Below are positions 17,449 through 28,013 of a DNA stretch of 64,000 nucleotides, one piece after another (the first letter of the stretch is position 1; every line of letters starts with the position of its first letter). The position numbers and the translations under genes were made by a program. A model generated the notes under the pieces. The model saw nothing but the letters and a program-made list of their open reading frames with translations. It had not been told where the DNA came from and searched no databases. The DNA is from Trueperaceae bacterium (lineage in GTDB: Bacteria > Deinococcota > Deinococci > Deinococcales > Trueperaceae): contig JAGQHN010000014.1 in the NCBI GenBank assembly GCA_020431825.1, positions 1-64,000 of the forward strand. The letters run 5' to 3'.

Positions 17449-17482
17449 GGTGGCTAGGTTCTCTACTTAAGACTTAGCCACC
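17449..17482 (+). terminator. Hairpin after the subtilase gene
   Basis: GGTGGCTA (17449-17456) pairs perfectly with TAGCCACC (17475-17482). It lies a few bases after the stop codon. The following sequence is only mildly T-rich, so it may be a terminator or an mRNA-stabilising stem. Confidence 0.45.
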
Positions 17483-17501
17483 AAACTTTCATCTTTTAGC
17501 A

Positions 17502-18020
17502 GTGAGTCAGTGTCACAATCGTTGTGTGAAAGCACTGACTCTTTTTTCTTTCCTTATAGGAAGTTTTGCTTTGGCACAGGTATCTTATTACTTTACAGAT
17601 GATGACCTCGCTCAGGCTCTGACTCGAGCCTTTCATCTGCCTTTAGAAAAAACAGGGGCGTCCTACAGTTTTGTTTTATCAGCAGAGCAACAGGATAGCC
17701 TTGAACCTTTTTTTAACGACAGGTTTTCTAAGCATAAATCAACACTTAGCTGGCTCCAGCGTCCAGCGATAAACAAAACCAGCCTCATCTTTATTGAACT
17801 GTCAGCAAGCAGTCCTAAAGATATAAATATGCTCGAGCTGATTTTCCGAATCGATCTAACGCCCATCCAACGTCCACGAAAATCTGGGGAATGGTTTAGA
17901 ACCCAAGTTCCAACGGAAAAGTTAGCCCTGTATATAAATGCTTTAAATCAAGTAGATCTGGTAAGCACGGTGGAACCTAGTTCCTTTTTTCAAAGGGGTT
18001 ATGACCCATCGCCTCGCTAA
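17502..18020 (+). CDS. Exported protein of unknown function (172 aa)
   Basis: No family recognised. A hydrophobic signal segment (ALTLFSFLIGSFALAQ) would give a mature protein beginning near VSYYF. The start is uncertain: GTG at 17502 or GTG at 17526 (VKALTLF), which gives a more usual signal peptide; neither has a good ribosome-binding site. The stop overlaps the convergent 118-aa gene by 4 bp. Confidence 0.5.
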   Translation: MSQCHNRCVKALTLFSFLIGSFALAQVSYYFTDDDLAQALTRAFHLPLEKTGASYSFVLSAEQQDSLEPFFNDRFSKHKSTLSWLQRPAINKTSLIFIELSASSPKDINMLELIFRIDLTPIQRPRKSGEWFRTQVPTEKLALYINALNQVDLVSTVEPSSFFQRGYDPSPR

Positions 18021-18373
18021 TCCAAGACAATATCACTAACCATAATGCCGCTCCCCCGCATCTCTACCATAAGTTGATGTCGGCCCTTGCTTTTTGGTGT
18101 CAGCAGAAAATACCCAAAGCGGTCTAAACGGGTCATCGCCACAATGCGATTTTCAAGATTTATGAGACTCACATGTCCGGCATTTTCAAAGGTCATACCC
18201 TCTAAAGTAAGTATCTGACCTGAAAGCTCCGTTTTTTCCACCTGACAGCTATAGTGAATGTCTAGTAAGTAAGCATTGGTTTTGTAGAGTTTTGACCAGG
18301 ACTGCTGGGCGCGGTTGCGTAAGCCTGGAATCATGCCTTTGGACTCGAGTATAAGCATACCTTTTTGGGACAT
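18017..18373 (-). CDS. Small protein with carboxypeptidase-regulatory-like beta fold (118 aa)
   Basis: I chose the ATG at 18371-18373 (MSQKGM) because GGAG lies 6 nt upstream; the frame extends to a TTG at 18397. The C-terminal ~75 residues (SGQILTLEGMTFENAGHVSL, RLDRFGYFLL) resemble a carboxypeptidase-regulatory-like domain of the sort found behind anti-sigma-type or regulatory segments. No signal peptide is visible, so it should be cytoplasmic. Function unknown. Confidence 0.5.
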   Translation of the reverse strand: MSQKGMLILESKGMIPGLRNRAQQSWSKLYKTNAYLLDIHYSCQVEKTELSGQILTLEGMTFENAGHVSLINLENRIVAMTRLDRFGYFLLTPKSKGRHQLMVEMRGSGIMVSDIVLD

Positions 18374-18486
18374 TAAACACTCCATCTGGGCTCTCAAGAT
18401 GCAGAAAAAGATAGGGCTCGAGCTGTCAGTTAACTCACTATAAACAAGAGGCTCTCACAAAATTATGATTTTCTTCTAATCAAATT

Positions 18487-19800
18487 TTAATCACTGGCTA
18501 AAACAACTCTCGGCGGTTTTGAGCGATTACCAAAGCCAACCATAATAAGAAGTAAGACGCCAGACAAAACTGCCCCAAATATTCCCATGCCGCCGTAACC
18601 TATACGAAACAAAAGCACCCCACTTAAGGCACTTACTGAAGCAGAGGTTAACCCAATCAGCATGTCATTGGTCCCTTGGGTCGCGGCCTTCTCGGCGGCA
18701 GAAAGCTGATCTGAAAGCAAAGTTGAGCCACCAACATAGCAAAAGTTCCAGCCTAAACCCAGTAAAAATAGCGCCAGAGCAATGGGCCAGAAGTGGGTGG
18801 ACAAGGGCGCAATAAGACAGGATGCTAAAAGCATAATAGCCCCAGAAATAATTACTTTCTGCCGTCCCCAGCGGTCAATCAGCTGCCCGGTAAAAACCGA
18901 AAAGGCAAACATACCCAGGGTATGAATAGAGAACACAATAGAAATGGCTCTAAGGCTATGGGCATGCTGCCGCATATGCAGCGAGGTAATGCCCATCATC
19001 ATGACCATAACAGCATAGCCCAAAATCATTGAAGCAATTGCCGCAATAACCAGCGGTTCTTTAAAGATAACTGCCCGTGTGCGAGCACTGGCTTTGTCTC
19101 GTTTTTCATTAGGATAACGCTCTGCCAACTGTTCTGCTAACTTGGCAGGATCAGGGCGTAAAAATAAAAAGGCAACGATTGCAGATAAAATAAGCAAAAG
19201 GCCAGCAACTGCGTAAGGACCAGACAAGGCTTCTATGCCCAGACCTCTGGCACTGGCACTCGAGCTATCTACCAGGAGTGGCCCCAAAACCGAGCCCAGC
19301 GTACCGCCTAACACTACGGTAGCCACTGCCCGTCCTCGTCTTTCCGGTGGATTAACCTCAGCGGCAATAAACCTGCCAAGATCCGTGGAAGCTTTGGCCG
19401 ATGCCATAATGGCTAAGCCTAAAAGCAGCAAAGGAAAAGACCCCCGCATAACCGAAAAGGCCGCCAGCGCTGCCCCACTTGCGCCTACACTTAAGCCTAA
19501 GGTTAAACCTGCTCTACGACCTAAACGTTCAAAGACAAAACTCCAGATAAGCGCCGAAAAGGCTGCTCCTAATTGTGAAACACTGCCAGGAATACCAGCC
19601 AAATTTGTATTACCCGTAATGTCCTGACCTACAATGGCAGCAATAGTTGCAGAGGTAATCGTGGAGGCCGAGACAAGACCCTGTACCGAAAGAAGGGTCG
19701 TAGTAATAATACGAGCAAATTTGCCCTGTTCCTGAACATCATTCATAAGGCTTAAGCTTACCGCAAAAATGATCCAGAAGCTTAATGTGGCAAGCGTCAA
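18487..19800 (-). CDS. Major facilitator superfamily transporter
   Basis: A 437-aa, 12-helix MFS permease of the inner membrane. The loop 2-3 motif appears as FERLGRRAGLTLG and the second-half equivalent as GQLIDRWGRQKVIISG; the cytoplasmic middle loop is KLAEQLAERYPNEKRDKASA. The listed start is TTG at 19800; an ATG at 19744-19746 (MNDVQEQ) would shorten it by 18 residues and is equally possible, since neither has a convincing ribosome-binding site. Substrate unknown; drug or metabolite efflux is typical. Confidence 0.8.
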   Translation of the reverse strand: MTLATLSFWIIFAVSLSLMNDVQEQGKFARIITTTLLSVQGLVSASTITSATIAAIVGQDITGNTNLAGIPGSVSQLGAAFSALIWSFVFERLGRRAGLTLGLSVGASGAALAAFSVMRGSFPLLLLGLAIMASAKASTDLGRFIAAEVNPPERRGRAVATVVLGGTLGSVLGPLLVDSSSASARGLGIEALSGPYAVAGLLLILSAIVAFLFLRPDPAKLAEQLAERYPNEKRDKASARTRAVIFKEPLVIAAIASMILGYAVMVMMMGITSLHMRQHAHSLRAISIVFSIHTLGMFAFSVFTGQLIDRWGRQKVIISGAIMLLASCLIAPLSTHFWPIALALFLLGLGWNFCYVGGSTLLSDQLSAAEKAATQGTNDMLIGLTSASVSALSGVLLFRIGYGGMGIFGAVLSGVLLLIMVGFGNRSKPPRVVLASD

Positions 19801-19911
19801 TCCCGAAGTTTCTGGACTTGATTTGCTCAGTAAGTTTTTTTACGCACTGTCCGATTTTTTACATCTGGACATATGCCCCTAGCCTAAACTCAAGAGGAAA
19901 TCTAAGCTATT

Positions 19912-19927
19912 TGTGATGCGCTTCACA
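19912..19927. promoter_or_regulatory. CRP/FNR-type site TGTGA-N6-TCACA
   Basis: TGTGATGCGCTTCACA matches the E. coli-type CRP consensus halves exactly with a 6-bp spacer. A second palindrome, GCGCTT-CAC-AAGCGC (19918-19932), overlaps it. It lies 27 bp before the ATG of the 53-aa protein, so close that it would more likely repress or overlap the promoter than activate from upstream. No CRP gene is in the window. Confidence 0.45.
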
Positions 19928-19953
19928 AGCGCGACTTCTTCAGGAGGATTTCA

Positions 19954-20115
19954 ATGAAAAACCCCGAAAAATTTGTTGAATTAGCTCAGAAACTCGGTCT
20001 TTCTCCTAAAGCTTTAGAGCAGTATATGGCTTGCAAACATGCAGAAGCCCATGACAGCAAAAGCTTTGCCACTCAACCTCAAACCTCAAACACTGCCTTT
20101 ACCTATTCTCGCTAA
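19954..20115 (+). CDS. Small protein of unknown function (53 aa)
   Basis: An unlisted 53-aa frame with an excellent ribosome-binding site (CAGGAGGATTTCA before the ATG). The product begins MKNPEKFVELAQKLGLSPKA and continues LEQYMACKHAEAH, an amphipathic helical half, followed by a polar tail of S, T, Q and N ending TYSR. The helical part resembles a small HTH or protein-interaction segment, but no family is recognised. A CRP-type site lies directly upstream. It ends 115 bp before the M42 aminopeptidase gene and may be monocistronic. Confidence 0.55.
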   Translation: MKNPEKFVELAQKLGLSPKALEQYMACKHAEAHDSKSFATQPQTSNTAFTYSR

Positions 20116-20230
20116 GCTTTTAGCACTTACTATCCTCTTTGTTAATAAAATTTTCTTAAGCCATTTACTTTTCTTACAGCTTACTTCTTAAGCTCTTATC
20201 CTTTCAGACAAAAAACGATACGATAGTTCC

Positions 20231-21256
20231 ATGATGGAGCTACTAAAAAATCTTTGCGACTTACCCGGCATTCCTGGGCGAGAAGAACGTGTTCGTACCT
20301 TTATTGAAAAGGAACTAGAGGGCAGCGTTGACGAACTCCGAACTGATGCCTTAGGCAACCTTATTGCGCTGAAAAAAACTAACAGGCCAGATGCCAAACG
20401 GGTCATGGTCGTGGCCCACATGGATGAAATTGGCTTTTATGTCAAACACATCGATGAGCAAGGCTTTTTACGCGTTTTTAATGTTGGCTATTTTGACACC
20501 CGGCAAATTCTGGCGAAGCAAGTTCTGGTTAGTGGCCGAGATGCCGATTTTGTCGGCGTTATGAACGCTTCTATTAAACCTCCGCATGGCACCTCTGAGG
20601 CTGAGCGTAACCATACACCTGCTATTGCAGAATTATTTATTGATCTGGGTTTAAGCGCCGAAGAAGTCAAAAAGCACATTCGCCCAGGGGATATGGTCAC
20701 GCTAAAAGATAATTTTGTTGATCTGGGTCAAAGAGTTAGTTCTAAAGCACTGGATGACCGGGTAGGCTGCTGGGTACTTATGAAAACCCTGCAAGAACTC
20801 GAGTCCCCCTCTTATGACGTTTACGGCGTCTTCAGTGTTCAGGAAGAAGTCGGCTTACGCGGGGCAGCTACCAGTGCTTACGGGCTCGAGCCTGACCTTG
20901 GTATAGCCCTTGATGTCACCATGGCACTTGATATTCCTGGAGCAAAAACCGAAGATCAGGTAAGCCAGTTAGGCAACGGCGTTGCCATCAAAGTGCTGGA
21001 TAACCGCTCAATCAGCACCCGCTGGCTGGTAGATGAGTTTATAGACCTCGCCGAAGCAAAAGGCACTCCCTATCAGCTCGAGGTACTTACCGCAGGGGGC
21101 ACTGACGCTGCACCCGTGCAACTCAGCCGCGCAGGCGTACCCAGCATCACCCTGTCTATTCCCTGCCGCTATGTGCATACCGTAACAGAAATGGTTGATA
21201 AGGCTGATTTACATGCCACAGTAGAGTTGTTAAAAAACTATCTTGGTAGTAAGTGA
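20231..21256 (+). CDS. M42-family metallo-aminopeptidase
   Basis: A 341-aa dinuclear-metal aminopeptidase of the M42 family (glutamyl aminopeptidase/tetrahedral aminopeptidase type), expected to be a cytoplasmic peptide-degrading multimer. The ligand set is visible: H in VAHMDEIG (near 65), D in ALDDRVGC (near 180), catalytic E-E in VQEEVGLRGA (near 212), D in ALDVTMALD (near 234) and H in RYVHTVTEM (near 318). There is no Shine-Dalgarno, but TACGAT ends 6 nt before the ATG, which suggests a leaderless mRNA. Confidence 0.9.
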   Translation: MMELLKNLCDLPGIPGREERVRTFIEKELEGSVDELRTDALGNLIALKKTNRPDAKRVMVVAHMDEIGFYVKHIDEQGFLRVFNVGYFDTRQILAKQVLVSGRDADFVGVMNASIKPPHGTSEAERNHTPAIAELFIDLGLSAEEVKKHIRPGDMVTLKDNFVDLGQRVSSKALDDRVGCWVLMKTLQELESPSYDVYGVFSVQEEVGLRGAATSAYGLEPDLGIALDVTMALDIPGAKTEDQVSQLGNGVAIKVLDNRSISTRWLVDEFIDLAEAKGTPYQLEVLTAGGTDAAPVQLSRAGVPSITLSIPCRYVHTVTEMVDKADLHATVELLKNYLGSK

Positions 21257-21284
21257 ATAGGGTTGGGTAGCCAGTGCTTAGTAA

Positions 21285-22175
21285 CTAGAGCTTGCTAAGG
21301 CGAAGAGCAATTTCACGTATGTGGGCTGGCCCAACTTCACAGCAGCCACCCACAATATTTGTCCCAAGGATAAGCCAGTCATTTACAAAATCAGCATAGA
21401 CCTGTGGGCTTAAGTCCTGACGGGTTTCAAGGGCGTCAACAGTTGAGCCTTTGGTTTTATAGTTGTCTGAAATTTTGCTAAAGCCATTGGCATAAGCACC
21501 AATAGTCAGACCTTGATTGACGAGCTGAGCAAGGGCCTGACTAACGGCTTCTGGTGTTGAGCAATTAACCAAAACAGTATCTATGCCTAAAGTTTTGGCA
21601 AGGCTTACGAGGTCTGCCACCTTTTCACCTGACCTAAGTTCTGTGCCGTTATCATCATCTACCGAAACTGCAAGCCAAACAGGCTTGCTTGCAGTCTGGG
21701 CCCCTAAAACAGCAGCTCTTGCCTGCTCGAGTGAAGACATGGTTTCAGCCAAAAAGAAGTCAACATACGGTGCTTGTAGCTTCACGATTTCTGCATAGCG
21801 CTCGGCAGCTTCTTCAAAGGGAAAGGCCAATTCGGGGCGATAAGACCAGCCGAGTGGCCCCAGCGAACCTGCCACCAAACCCCCGCCATGTTCGTCTCGA
21901 GCCTTTACTGCCAGAGTACACGCCTGATGCTGCAAGTCGGCAAATTTATCATCAAGACCGTAAGGCTCTAAGCGGTCATGGTGAATAGCGTAAGTGTTGG
22001 TCGTAGCAATTTCGGCGCCTGCTTGAAAATAGTCGTCATGGACAGCTTTTACCAGTTCAGGAAAGTCCAGCAAAACCTGAGTTGCCCAAAGTCCGGTGGG
22101 TGGCGTTGGAGAACGGGCGATTAGCTCTTGCCCCATACCACCATCTAAAAGCCAAATTTTACTCGAGTCCGTCAT
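21285..22175 (-). CDS. Homocysteine S-methyltransferase family protein
   Basis: A ~296-aa (beta/alpha)8 protein of the MmuM/BHMT family, which moves a methyl group from S-methylmethionine or a betaine to homocysteine. The start region LLDGGMGQELIAR, then TTNTYAI, and the zinc cysteines in LVNCSTPEA and GGCCEVGP are all present. I prefer the ATG at 22173-22175 (MTDSSK); the frame runs 13 codons further up to 22214 into a hydrophobic stretch unlike the family. Convergent with the M42 gene. Confidence 0.85.
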   Translation of the reverse strand: MTDSSKIWLLDGGMGQELIARSPTPPTGLWATQVLLDFPELVKAVHDDYFQAGAEIATTNTYAIHHDRLEPYGLDDKFADLQHQACTLAVKARDEHGGGLVAGSLGPLGWSYRPELAFPFEEAAERYAEIVKLQAPYVDFFLAETMSSLEQARAAVLGAQTASKPVWLAVSVDDDNGTELRSGEKVADLVSLAKTLGIDTVLVNCSTPEAVSQALAQLVNQGLTIGAYANGFSKISDNYKTKGSTVDALETRQDLSPQVYADFVNDWLILGTNIVGGCCEVGPAHIREIALRLSKL

Positions 22176-22216
22176 TTCTGCTAACAGTATCACGAAATAC
22201 AAGCGGCATTTCAAAC

Positions 22217-22251
22217 AAAAAAGAAGACACCGAAGCGACCCTCGGTGTCTT
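22217..22251 (-). terminator. Rho-independent terminator of the ribose-type ABC operon
   Basis: On the minus strand AAGACACCGA pairs with TCGGTGTCTT (8-nt loop) and is followed by CTTTTTTGTTT. It lies about 20 bp after the stop of the sugar-binding protein gene and ends the operon. Confidence 0.85.
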
Positions 22252-22271
22252 GAAACAATAGGAAACTAAGT

Positions 22272-23219
<948 letters not shown>

Positions 23220-23294
23220 TCACTAATTTGAAGCCAATTGTTGGCCCTGGCTCCTCGAGCCCATTCCATCTATCCTTATAAACCCTCCTTCTGG

Positions 23295-24356
23295 CTAAAG
23301 TGCTTTAGCCCCTTCTTTTAATTGCAGAGCAGCGCGTTGCTGTAACCGGTACTGCAACTGGTCAACCACAACGGCGAGAATAATCACGAGTCCTTTAATA
23401 ACGGTTTGCCAGAATTCTGAAATGCCTAAGAGCACCATGCCATTACTTAAAATGCCAATCACAAAAGCACCAATAATGGTGCCGCCCATAGTGCCACGCC
23501 CGCCCATAAGGGACGTGCCGCCTAAAACCACCACAGCAATGGCATTAAGTTCAAAGGTTTCTCCGGTTGCAGGATGCGCAGCAACTAGCTGCGATGAAAT
23601 AATAAGACCCACCATCGCAGCACAAAAACCAGAAATGATATAGCTTAAAAGTTTGACGCGCTTCACCCGAATACCGGAAAGCTCAGCGGCACGTTCATTA
23701 CCGCCAACGGCATAGACCTGCCTGCCAAAAGGCGTCTTACTAGCGACAAAGGTGGCAACCAGCGCAAAGGTCACCATAATCCAGATGGGAATGGGTAAGC
23801 CTAAAAATGTACCTGTTCCCAGTATCGGAAAGCCCGTATTACCAAGCTCAGGGTTTCCCACCAGATTTGGAAAAGTTGCTCCATTTGAGCGCAGCAGCGC
23901 AACCCCTCTGGCAACATAGAGCGTGCCAAGCGTGGCAATAAAGGGCGTAACGTTTAGTCGCGTAATCAGGATGCCGTTAATCGCGCCTACCAGTACTCCC
24001 ACCAGCAAGGTAAGCAGCATAACAATCCAGATATTAAAGAAAATGGCAATGCCAAACATGGGCAGGACCAGACCTTCATTGATAAGCCCTCCAGCAATCA
24101 TGCCGGCCAAACCAACGATCGAACCTACAGACAGATCAATGCCCGCCGTCAAAATGACAAAGGTCATGCCAATACCCAAAATGGCATTGAGCGCGACCTG
24201 CTTGGTCAAAATAACCAGATTACCCGTAGTTAAAAAGGCTGGGCTTAAAAAAGCAAAAATAACTGCCAGAACAATCAGAGCAATATAGGCTCTAAAGCTT
24301 AGAAGCAGCATACGCCAGTTAAAGGCAGGACGGGACTGTGCAGCAACCCCCTTCAT
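23295..24356 (-). CDS. Sugar ABC transporter permease (RbsC-like, CUT2)
   Basis: A 353-aa inner-membrane permease with about 8-10 hydrophobic helices. The CUT2 permease pattern is clear: FVILTAGIDLSVGSIVGLAG, FIATLGTLYVARG, YAVGGNERAAELSGI and VVVLGGTSLMGGRGTMGGT. It pairs with the RbsA-like ATPase, whose gene it overlaps by 4 bp. A 102-bp gap with a small stem (GCCAA/TTGGC) separates it from the binding-protein gene. Confidence 0.92.
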   Translation of the reverse strand: MKGVAAQSRPAFNWRMLLLSFRAYIALIVLAVIFAFLSPAFLTTGNLVILTKQVALNAILGIGMTFVILTAGIDLSVGSIVGLAGMIAGGLINEGLVLPMFGIAIFFNIWIVMLLTLLVGVLVGAINGILITRLNVTPFIATLGTLYVARGVALLRSNGATFPNLVGNPELGNTGFPILGTGTFLGLPIPIWIMVTFALVATFVASKTPFGRQVYAVGGNERAAELSGIRVKRVKLLSYIISGFCAAMVGLIISSQLVAAHPATGETFELNAIAVVVLGGTSLMGGRGTMGGTIIGAFVIGILSNGMVLLGISEFWQTVIKGLVIILAVVVDQLQYRLQQRAALQLKEGAKAL

Positions 24357-25876
24357 GCAGCCAGCCTCACCGTTTCTCCGGCAGAAGCTGCAACAAGCGC
24401 CTGTTCGCTCAAGTCGGCTCGAGCCAGATCGGCACTTATACGTCCCTTGGCTAAAACCAGCACCCGGTCAGCCATCGCCATGATTTCTTTGAGTTCAGAA
24501 GATACAAAAATCATGCCCAATCCTTTTTTAGAAAGCTCATTCATAATGCTAAACATTTCACCTTTGGCAGCCACGTCTATGCCTCTGGTTGGCTCATCAA
24601 GCAGCAAAACTTTAGGCTCGGTTAAGAGGCTTTTGGCCACCACCACCTTTTGCTGGTTTCCGCCACTGAGCGAGGTAATAAGCTGCGCTGGATCGGCAAC
24701 TTTTACTGACAGTTCCTTAATCATCTGCTCTACCCCCTTCTTCTCCTGAGTGTCAGAGAGAGCCAAGCCACGTACAAAACGTTTAAGGCTCGAGAGCGTC
24801 ATATTTTTGGCGACCGATAAGACCTGAACCAATCCCATACGCTGCCGGTCCTCAGGAACCAGCGCCAGACCTGAGCGAATGCGGGTCTTAATATCCCCGC
24901 TTACGGCTTTACCTGCCAGCTTGATGGCTGCCGAGGCTTGAGGCTGCAAGCCCATTAAACTTTCCAGAAGTTCCGTGCGACCTGAGCCCATAAGGCCGTA
25001 AATACCCAGCACTTCGCCAGCACGAAGCTTGAAACTGACATCATCCAGCAGCATGCCCCCTCCGGCTCTGGGCAAGTTCAGGTGACTCACCTCGAGCAAA
25101 ACCTCTTTTGCCTCATGCTCTTCTCGATGAAACAGCGAATCGCTACTGCGACCCACCATTTTTTCGACAATCCACTCGAGGCTCACCTCTGCAGCAGGTG
25201 CTTCGGCTACCAAGCGACCATCTCGTAAAATGGTAAAGAAGTCACCGATGCGTAAAAGCTCATCAAGCTTGTGCGAAATGTAGACAATCGAAACCCCCTG
25301 GGCAGTAAGGTCCTGAATAATACTAAAGAGACTCTCAACCTCATGCTGACTCAGTGCCGAGGTAGGCTCATCCATGATTAAAATCTGGGCGTTTTGTGCT
25401 AACGCCTTGGCAATCTCGACAATTTGCTGCTGACCGATGCGCAAATCTGCCACCAGGCTTTTTGGGCTAATGGGTTGCTGAGTACGCTTCAGTAAGCCCT
25501 GAGCAATAGTCTCTTGCGCTTTGTGGTCAATGACACCAAAGTTTGAGAGCTTTTCCCGACCCATAAAGATGTTTTCACTGACACTCAAATTAGGAAAAAG
25601 ATTGAGTTCCTGATAAATAATGCCAATGCCCTGTCTGGTAGCGTCGCGCGGAGACTTGAGGGTAATTTCCTTACCTTCCAAGAGCAGTTTGCCGCTGGTT
25701 GATTCTTCAACGCCTGAGAGAATCTTCATAAGGGTGGATTTGCCCGCGCCATTTTCACCAATCAGGACGTTGACCTTGCCCCGGCGAATATTAAAATCAA
25801 CCTTGTCCAGCGCCAAGGTGCCCGGATAAACCTTGGTAACGGCTTCTGCCCGCAAAATGATAGGGTCCTGGCTCAT
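24353..25876 (-). CDS. Sugar ABC transporter ATP-binding protein (RbsA-like, double ATPase)
   Basis: A 507-aa protein with two fused ABC domains, as in CUT2 importers for ribose, xylose and similar sugars. N-domain: Walker A GENGAGKST (40-48), signature region IGQQQIVEIAKAL, Walker B ILIMDEPTSAL. C-domain: degenerate Walker A GLMGSGRTE (near 295), intact signature LSGGNQQKV (near 405), Walker B LLLDEPTRGID. The start ATG overlaps the TGA of the DUF2291 gene (ATGA), so translation is coupled. Confidence 0.93.
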   Translation of the reverse strand: MSQDPIILRAEAVTKVYPGTLALDKVDFNIRRGKVNVLIGENGAGKSTLMKILSGVEESTSGKLLLEGKEITLKSPRDATRQGIGIIYQELNLFPNLSVSENIFMGREKLSNFGVIDHKAQETIAQGLLKRTQQPISPKSLVADLRIGQQQIVEIAKALAQNAQILIMDEPTSALSQHEVESLFSIIQDLTAQGVSIVYISHKLDELLRIGDFFTILRDGRLVAEAPAAEVSLEWIVEKMVGRSSDSLFHREEHEAKEVLLEVSHLNLPRAGGGMLLDDVSFKLRAGEVLGIYGLMGSGRTELLESLMGLQPQASAAIKLAGKAVSGDIKTRIRSGLALVPEDRQRMGLVQVLSVAKNMTLSSLKRFVRGLALSDTQEKKGVEQMIKELSVKVADPAQLITSLSGGNQQKVVVAKSLLTEPKVLLLDEPTRGIDVAAKGEMFSIMNELSKKGLGMIFVSSELKEIMAMADRVLVLAKGRISADLARADLSEQALVAASAGETVRLAA

Positions 25877-26514
25877 TTTTTTACCTCGAGCCTCACTGGC
25901 GTAATCACGATAGGGTCGCTCAACGTTGAAGTTCCTGAAAACTGCACTGTCTTGCCCACGCTTGCTTCAGCGTTAAAGGGTTCAACCACATCGGTCATGA
26001 CTCTGGCATGCAGCGCCTTAGACACATCAGCGAACTCGAGCTGATTGGTAAAGTCATTAAATTTAATAAAGGGCATAGCGTCGCGTAGGGCTGTTCCCTT
26101 GATGACCGGACCAACTGCCAGACTTATATCCGCCTGACCATCAAAGGGGTCTAAGTCAAGCTTGAGTAAACCAGCCCTCGAGCTACTGTCAAGCTCTAAA
26201 ACCTTGCCTTCTCCCTTCACCATAAAGCTATAAGGGCTGTTCCCCTGCTGATGCCCATAGCGCTCGGAAGCTGCAGCGCTATCCTCTTTTAGGGCAGCCA
26301 GCAAATCGAGGAGGTTTACCGCATCTTTTTCCACCAAGGTCATAAGCGGATCATCCCAGCGCTCTGCCACATAGCGCTCAGCATTAAATGCCTGGTCTTC
26401 TGTGCCGATAATAGCCTTGCCCGTTTCAGGATCAAGCGGGCGCACAGTCGCCAATTTGCAGCTACTTAGCAAAACGAGCAGAAGAGCAACTACTAAGGTC
26501 TTAGATACTTTCAC
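25873..26514 (-). CDS. DUF2291-family lipoprotein
   Basis: A 213-aa lipoprotein: LLLVLLSSC gives the lipobox, followed by KLATVRPLD. The rest matches the DUF2291 family as I know it, which is found next to CUT2 sugar importers; the function is unknown, and a periplasmic accessory role in uptake is inferred. The GTG start has GGAGAGAG upstream. It is cotranscribed between the isomerase-like gene (14-bp gap) and the ATPase gene (4-bp overlap). Confidence 0.75.
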   Translation of the reverse strand: MKVSKTLVVALLLVLLSSCKLATVRPLDPETGKAIIGTEDQAFNAERYVAERWDDPLMTLVEKDAVNLLDLLAALKEDSAAASERYGHQQGNSPYSFMVKGEGKVLELDSSSRAGLLKLDLDPFDGQADISLAVGPVIKGTALRDAMPFIKFNDFTNQLEFADVSKALHARVMTDVVEPFNAEASVGKTVQFSGTSTLSDPIVITPVRLEVKK

Positions 26515-26528
26515 GAATGAACTCTCTC

Positions 26529-27947
26529 CTAAGCCTGATGGTGATAGGTTTCCCAGTTAAAGTAAGTTTCAAACGCCTCGGTAAGGGCGGCGGCTGAGTG
26601 CGAGGCATTCATGGCAGCATGATGCTCAAAGCCGTTTTTGCAGATATGCCTCATCAGGCTTTGCAGTTCGGGCACCTCGACTACGGCGCGACTGCCAAAG
26701 GTGCTTAAGGGGTCATCGACAAACATACCATCACCCACGTAGGCTTTTATGACCCCGTTGCGGTCATCGGTAGTAACTCTGGCATAACTAAAGGGGCCAG
26801 CAGGCGTGCGCCCCGAAACCACACCGTAGGTATTTTCATCACCGAGGGTTGAACCTAAAATGGGTGCGTACTCCATCTTGAACTCTGTGCCAAAGAAGCT
26901 CTTGGCCCAGTTTCCACAGTGGAACAGCACACACTTGTTAGGGTTATCAGCATAGTTATTATTCCAGTCAACGAGTGCACTGGGCGTACCCGAAGCAAGC
27001 TGCAGGGCGTACATGGACACCACTCCTGTTATATCCACTTCACAGGCACTTGGTAAGAGCGATTCGCTCATCATGCTCATGATGGTGCAGACGTTGACGC
27101 CGTAGTTGAGCTGCAAGGAATCCCAGCACTGAATCGCTGAAGCAGTGATATCCAGCGACTGCATCCAATCATCTAAAACAATGCCAATTTTGGCCATTTT
27201 GACCAGGGAAGGATTGGGCACACCATCAGTATTGACATAGGCTTTGATGCCACTCAGACGCTCTTTAACCCTCGAGTCATCATCTTTTAGTTTTTCAGCA
27301 GGACCAAAAATGTCGGTAAGGTCAACGGTCTGCACGCTCATTCCAAAAGCCTGCAAAAGCTTTTCGCTGTAACGTGTGGTATTAAAGGCGTTAGGACGGG
27401 CGCCTACAGCACCAAGGCGAGCATTTTTCAACCCCTTCACAACCCGGCAAACACTCAAAAACCTGGTCAAATCCTTTTTGAAGGAATCAGTTTTGGGGTG
27501 AACAGTATGAAGTTCCGTCACAGTAAAGGGATAACCATACTGGTAAAGGTTGTTACATACCGAAATCTTGCCGCAAAAGGCGTCGCGTCTACGTGAGGGA
27601 ATCAGTTGCCCCAGATCATCCGGGTATGCCTGCACCAGAATAGGCACCTGCAAATTTGACAGCTTAATGGTATCAGCAATGCCTTTTTCATCGCCAAAGT
27701 TGGGCAGGCAAATGAGGATGCCGTCAATCTCATCCTGATGTTGTTTAAACAGGGCAGCACATTTTTTAGCAGTTTCATAAGTCTCAACCGCACCGAGTTT
27801 GGTATCTTCTTCACCCAGTATAATCGGGCGAATATTCATTTCGGCAAAAAGTTCCTGAATATCCTGCCGCCCCTCAGAAATGAGTGAGTCTGGAAAAAAA
27901 TTACGGTTACCAATAATTACACCTAAAGTCATTTGTTTTGTCATCAT
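26529..27947 (-). CDS. L-fucose/L-arabinose isomerase family protein
   Basis: A ~472-aa aldose-ketose isomerase-like protein. N-terminal Rossmann-type domain: [23 protein letters not shown], then LVQAYPDD. The later [19 protein letters not shown] and [17 protein letters not shown] stretches correspond to the active-site half, where the E and D residues can act as manganese ligands. I chose the ATG at 27945-27947 because AAGGAAGAGG lies upstream; the frame begins at 27971. In this locus it is the best candidate for the isomerase of the imported sugar (apiose to apulose), which is inferred. Confidence 0.8.
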   Translation of the reverse strand: MMTKQMTLGVIIGNRNFFPDSLISEGRQDIQELFAEMNIRPIILGEEDTKLGAVETYETAKKCAALFKQHQDEIDGILICLPNFGDEKGIADTIKLSNLQVPILVQAYPDDLGQLIPSRRRDAFCGKISVCNNLYQYGYPFTVTELHTVHPKTDSFKKDLTRFLSVCRVVKGLKNARLGAVGARPNAFNTTRYSEKLLQAFGMSVQTVDLTDIFGPAEKLKDDDSRVKERLSGIKAYVNTDGVPNPSLVKMAKIGIVLDDWMQSLDITASAIQCWDSLQLNYGVNVCTIMSMMSESLLPSACEVDITGVVSMYALQLASGTPSALVDWNNNYADNPNKCVLFHCGNWAKSFFGTEFKMEYAPILGSTLGDENTYGVVSGRTPAGPFSYARVTTDDRNGVIKAYVGDGMFVDDPLSTFGSRAVVEVPELQSLMRHICKNGFEHHAAMNASHSAAALTEAFETYFNWETYHHQA

Positions 27948-28013
27948 GTCCTCTTCCTTGTGAATGTGCATCCAGCAAGCAACTTTCGTGCTAGACGCAC
28001 CCGTTTAGGGAAA

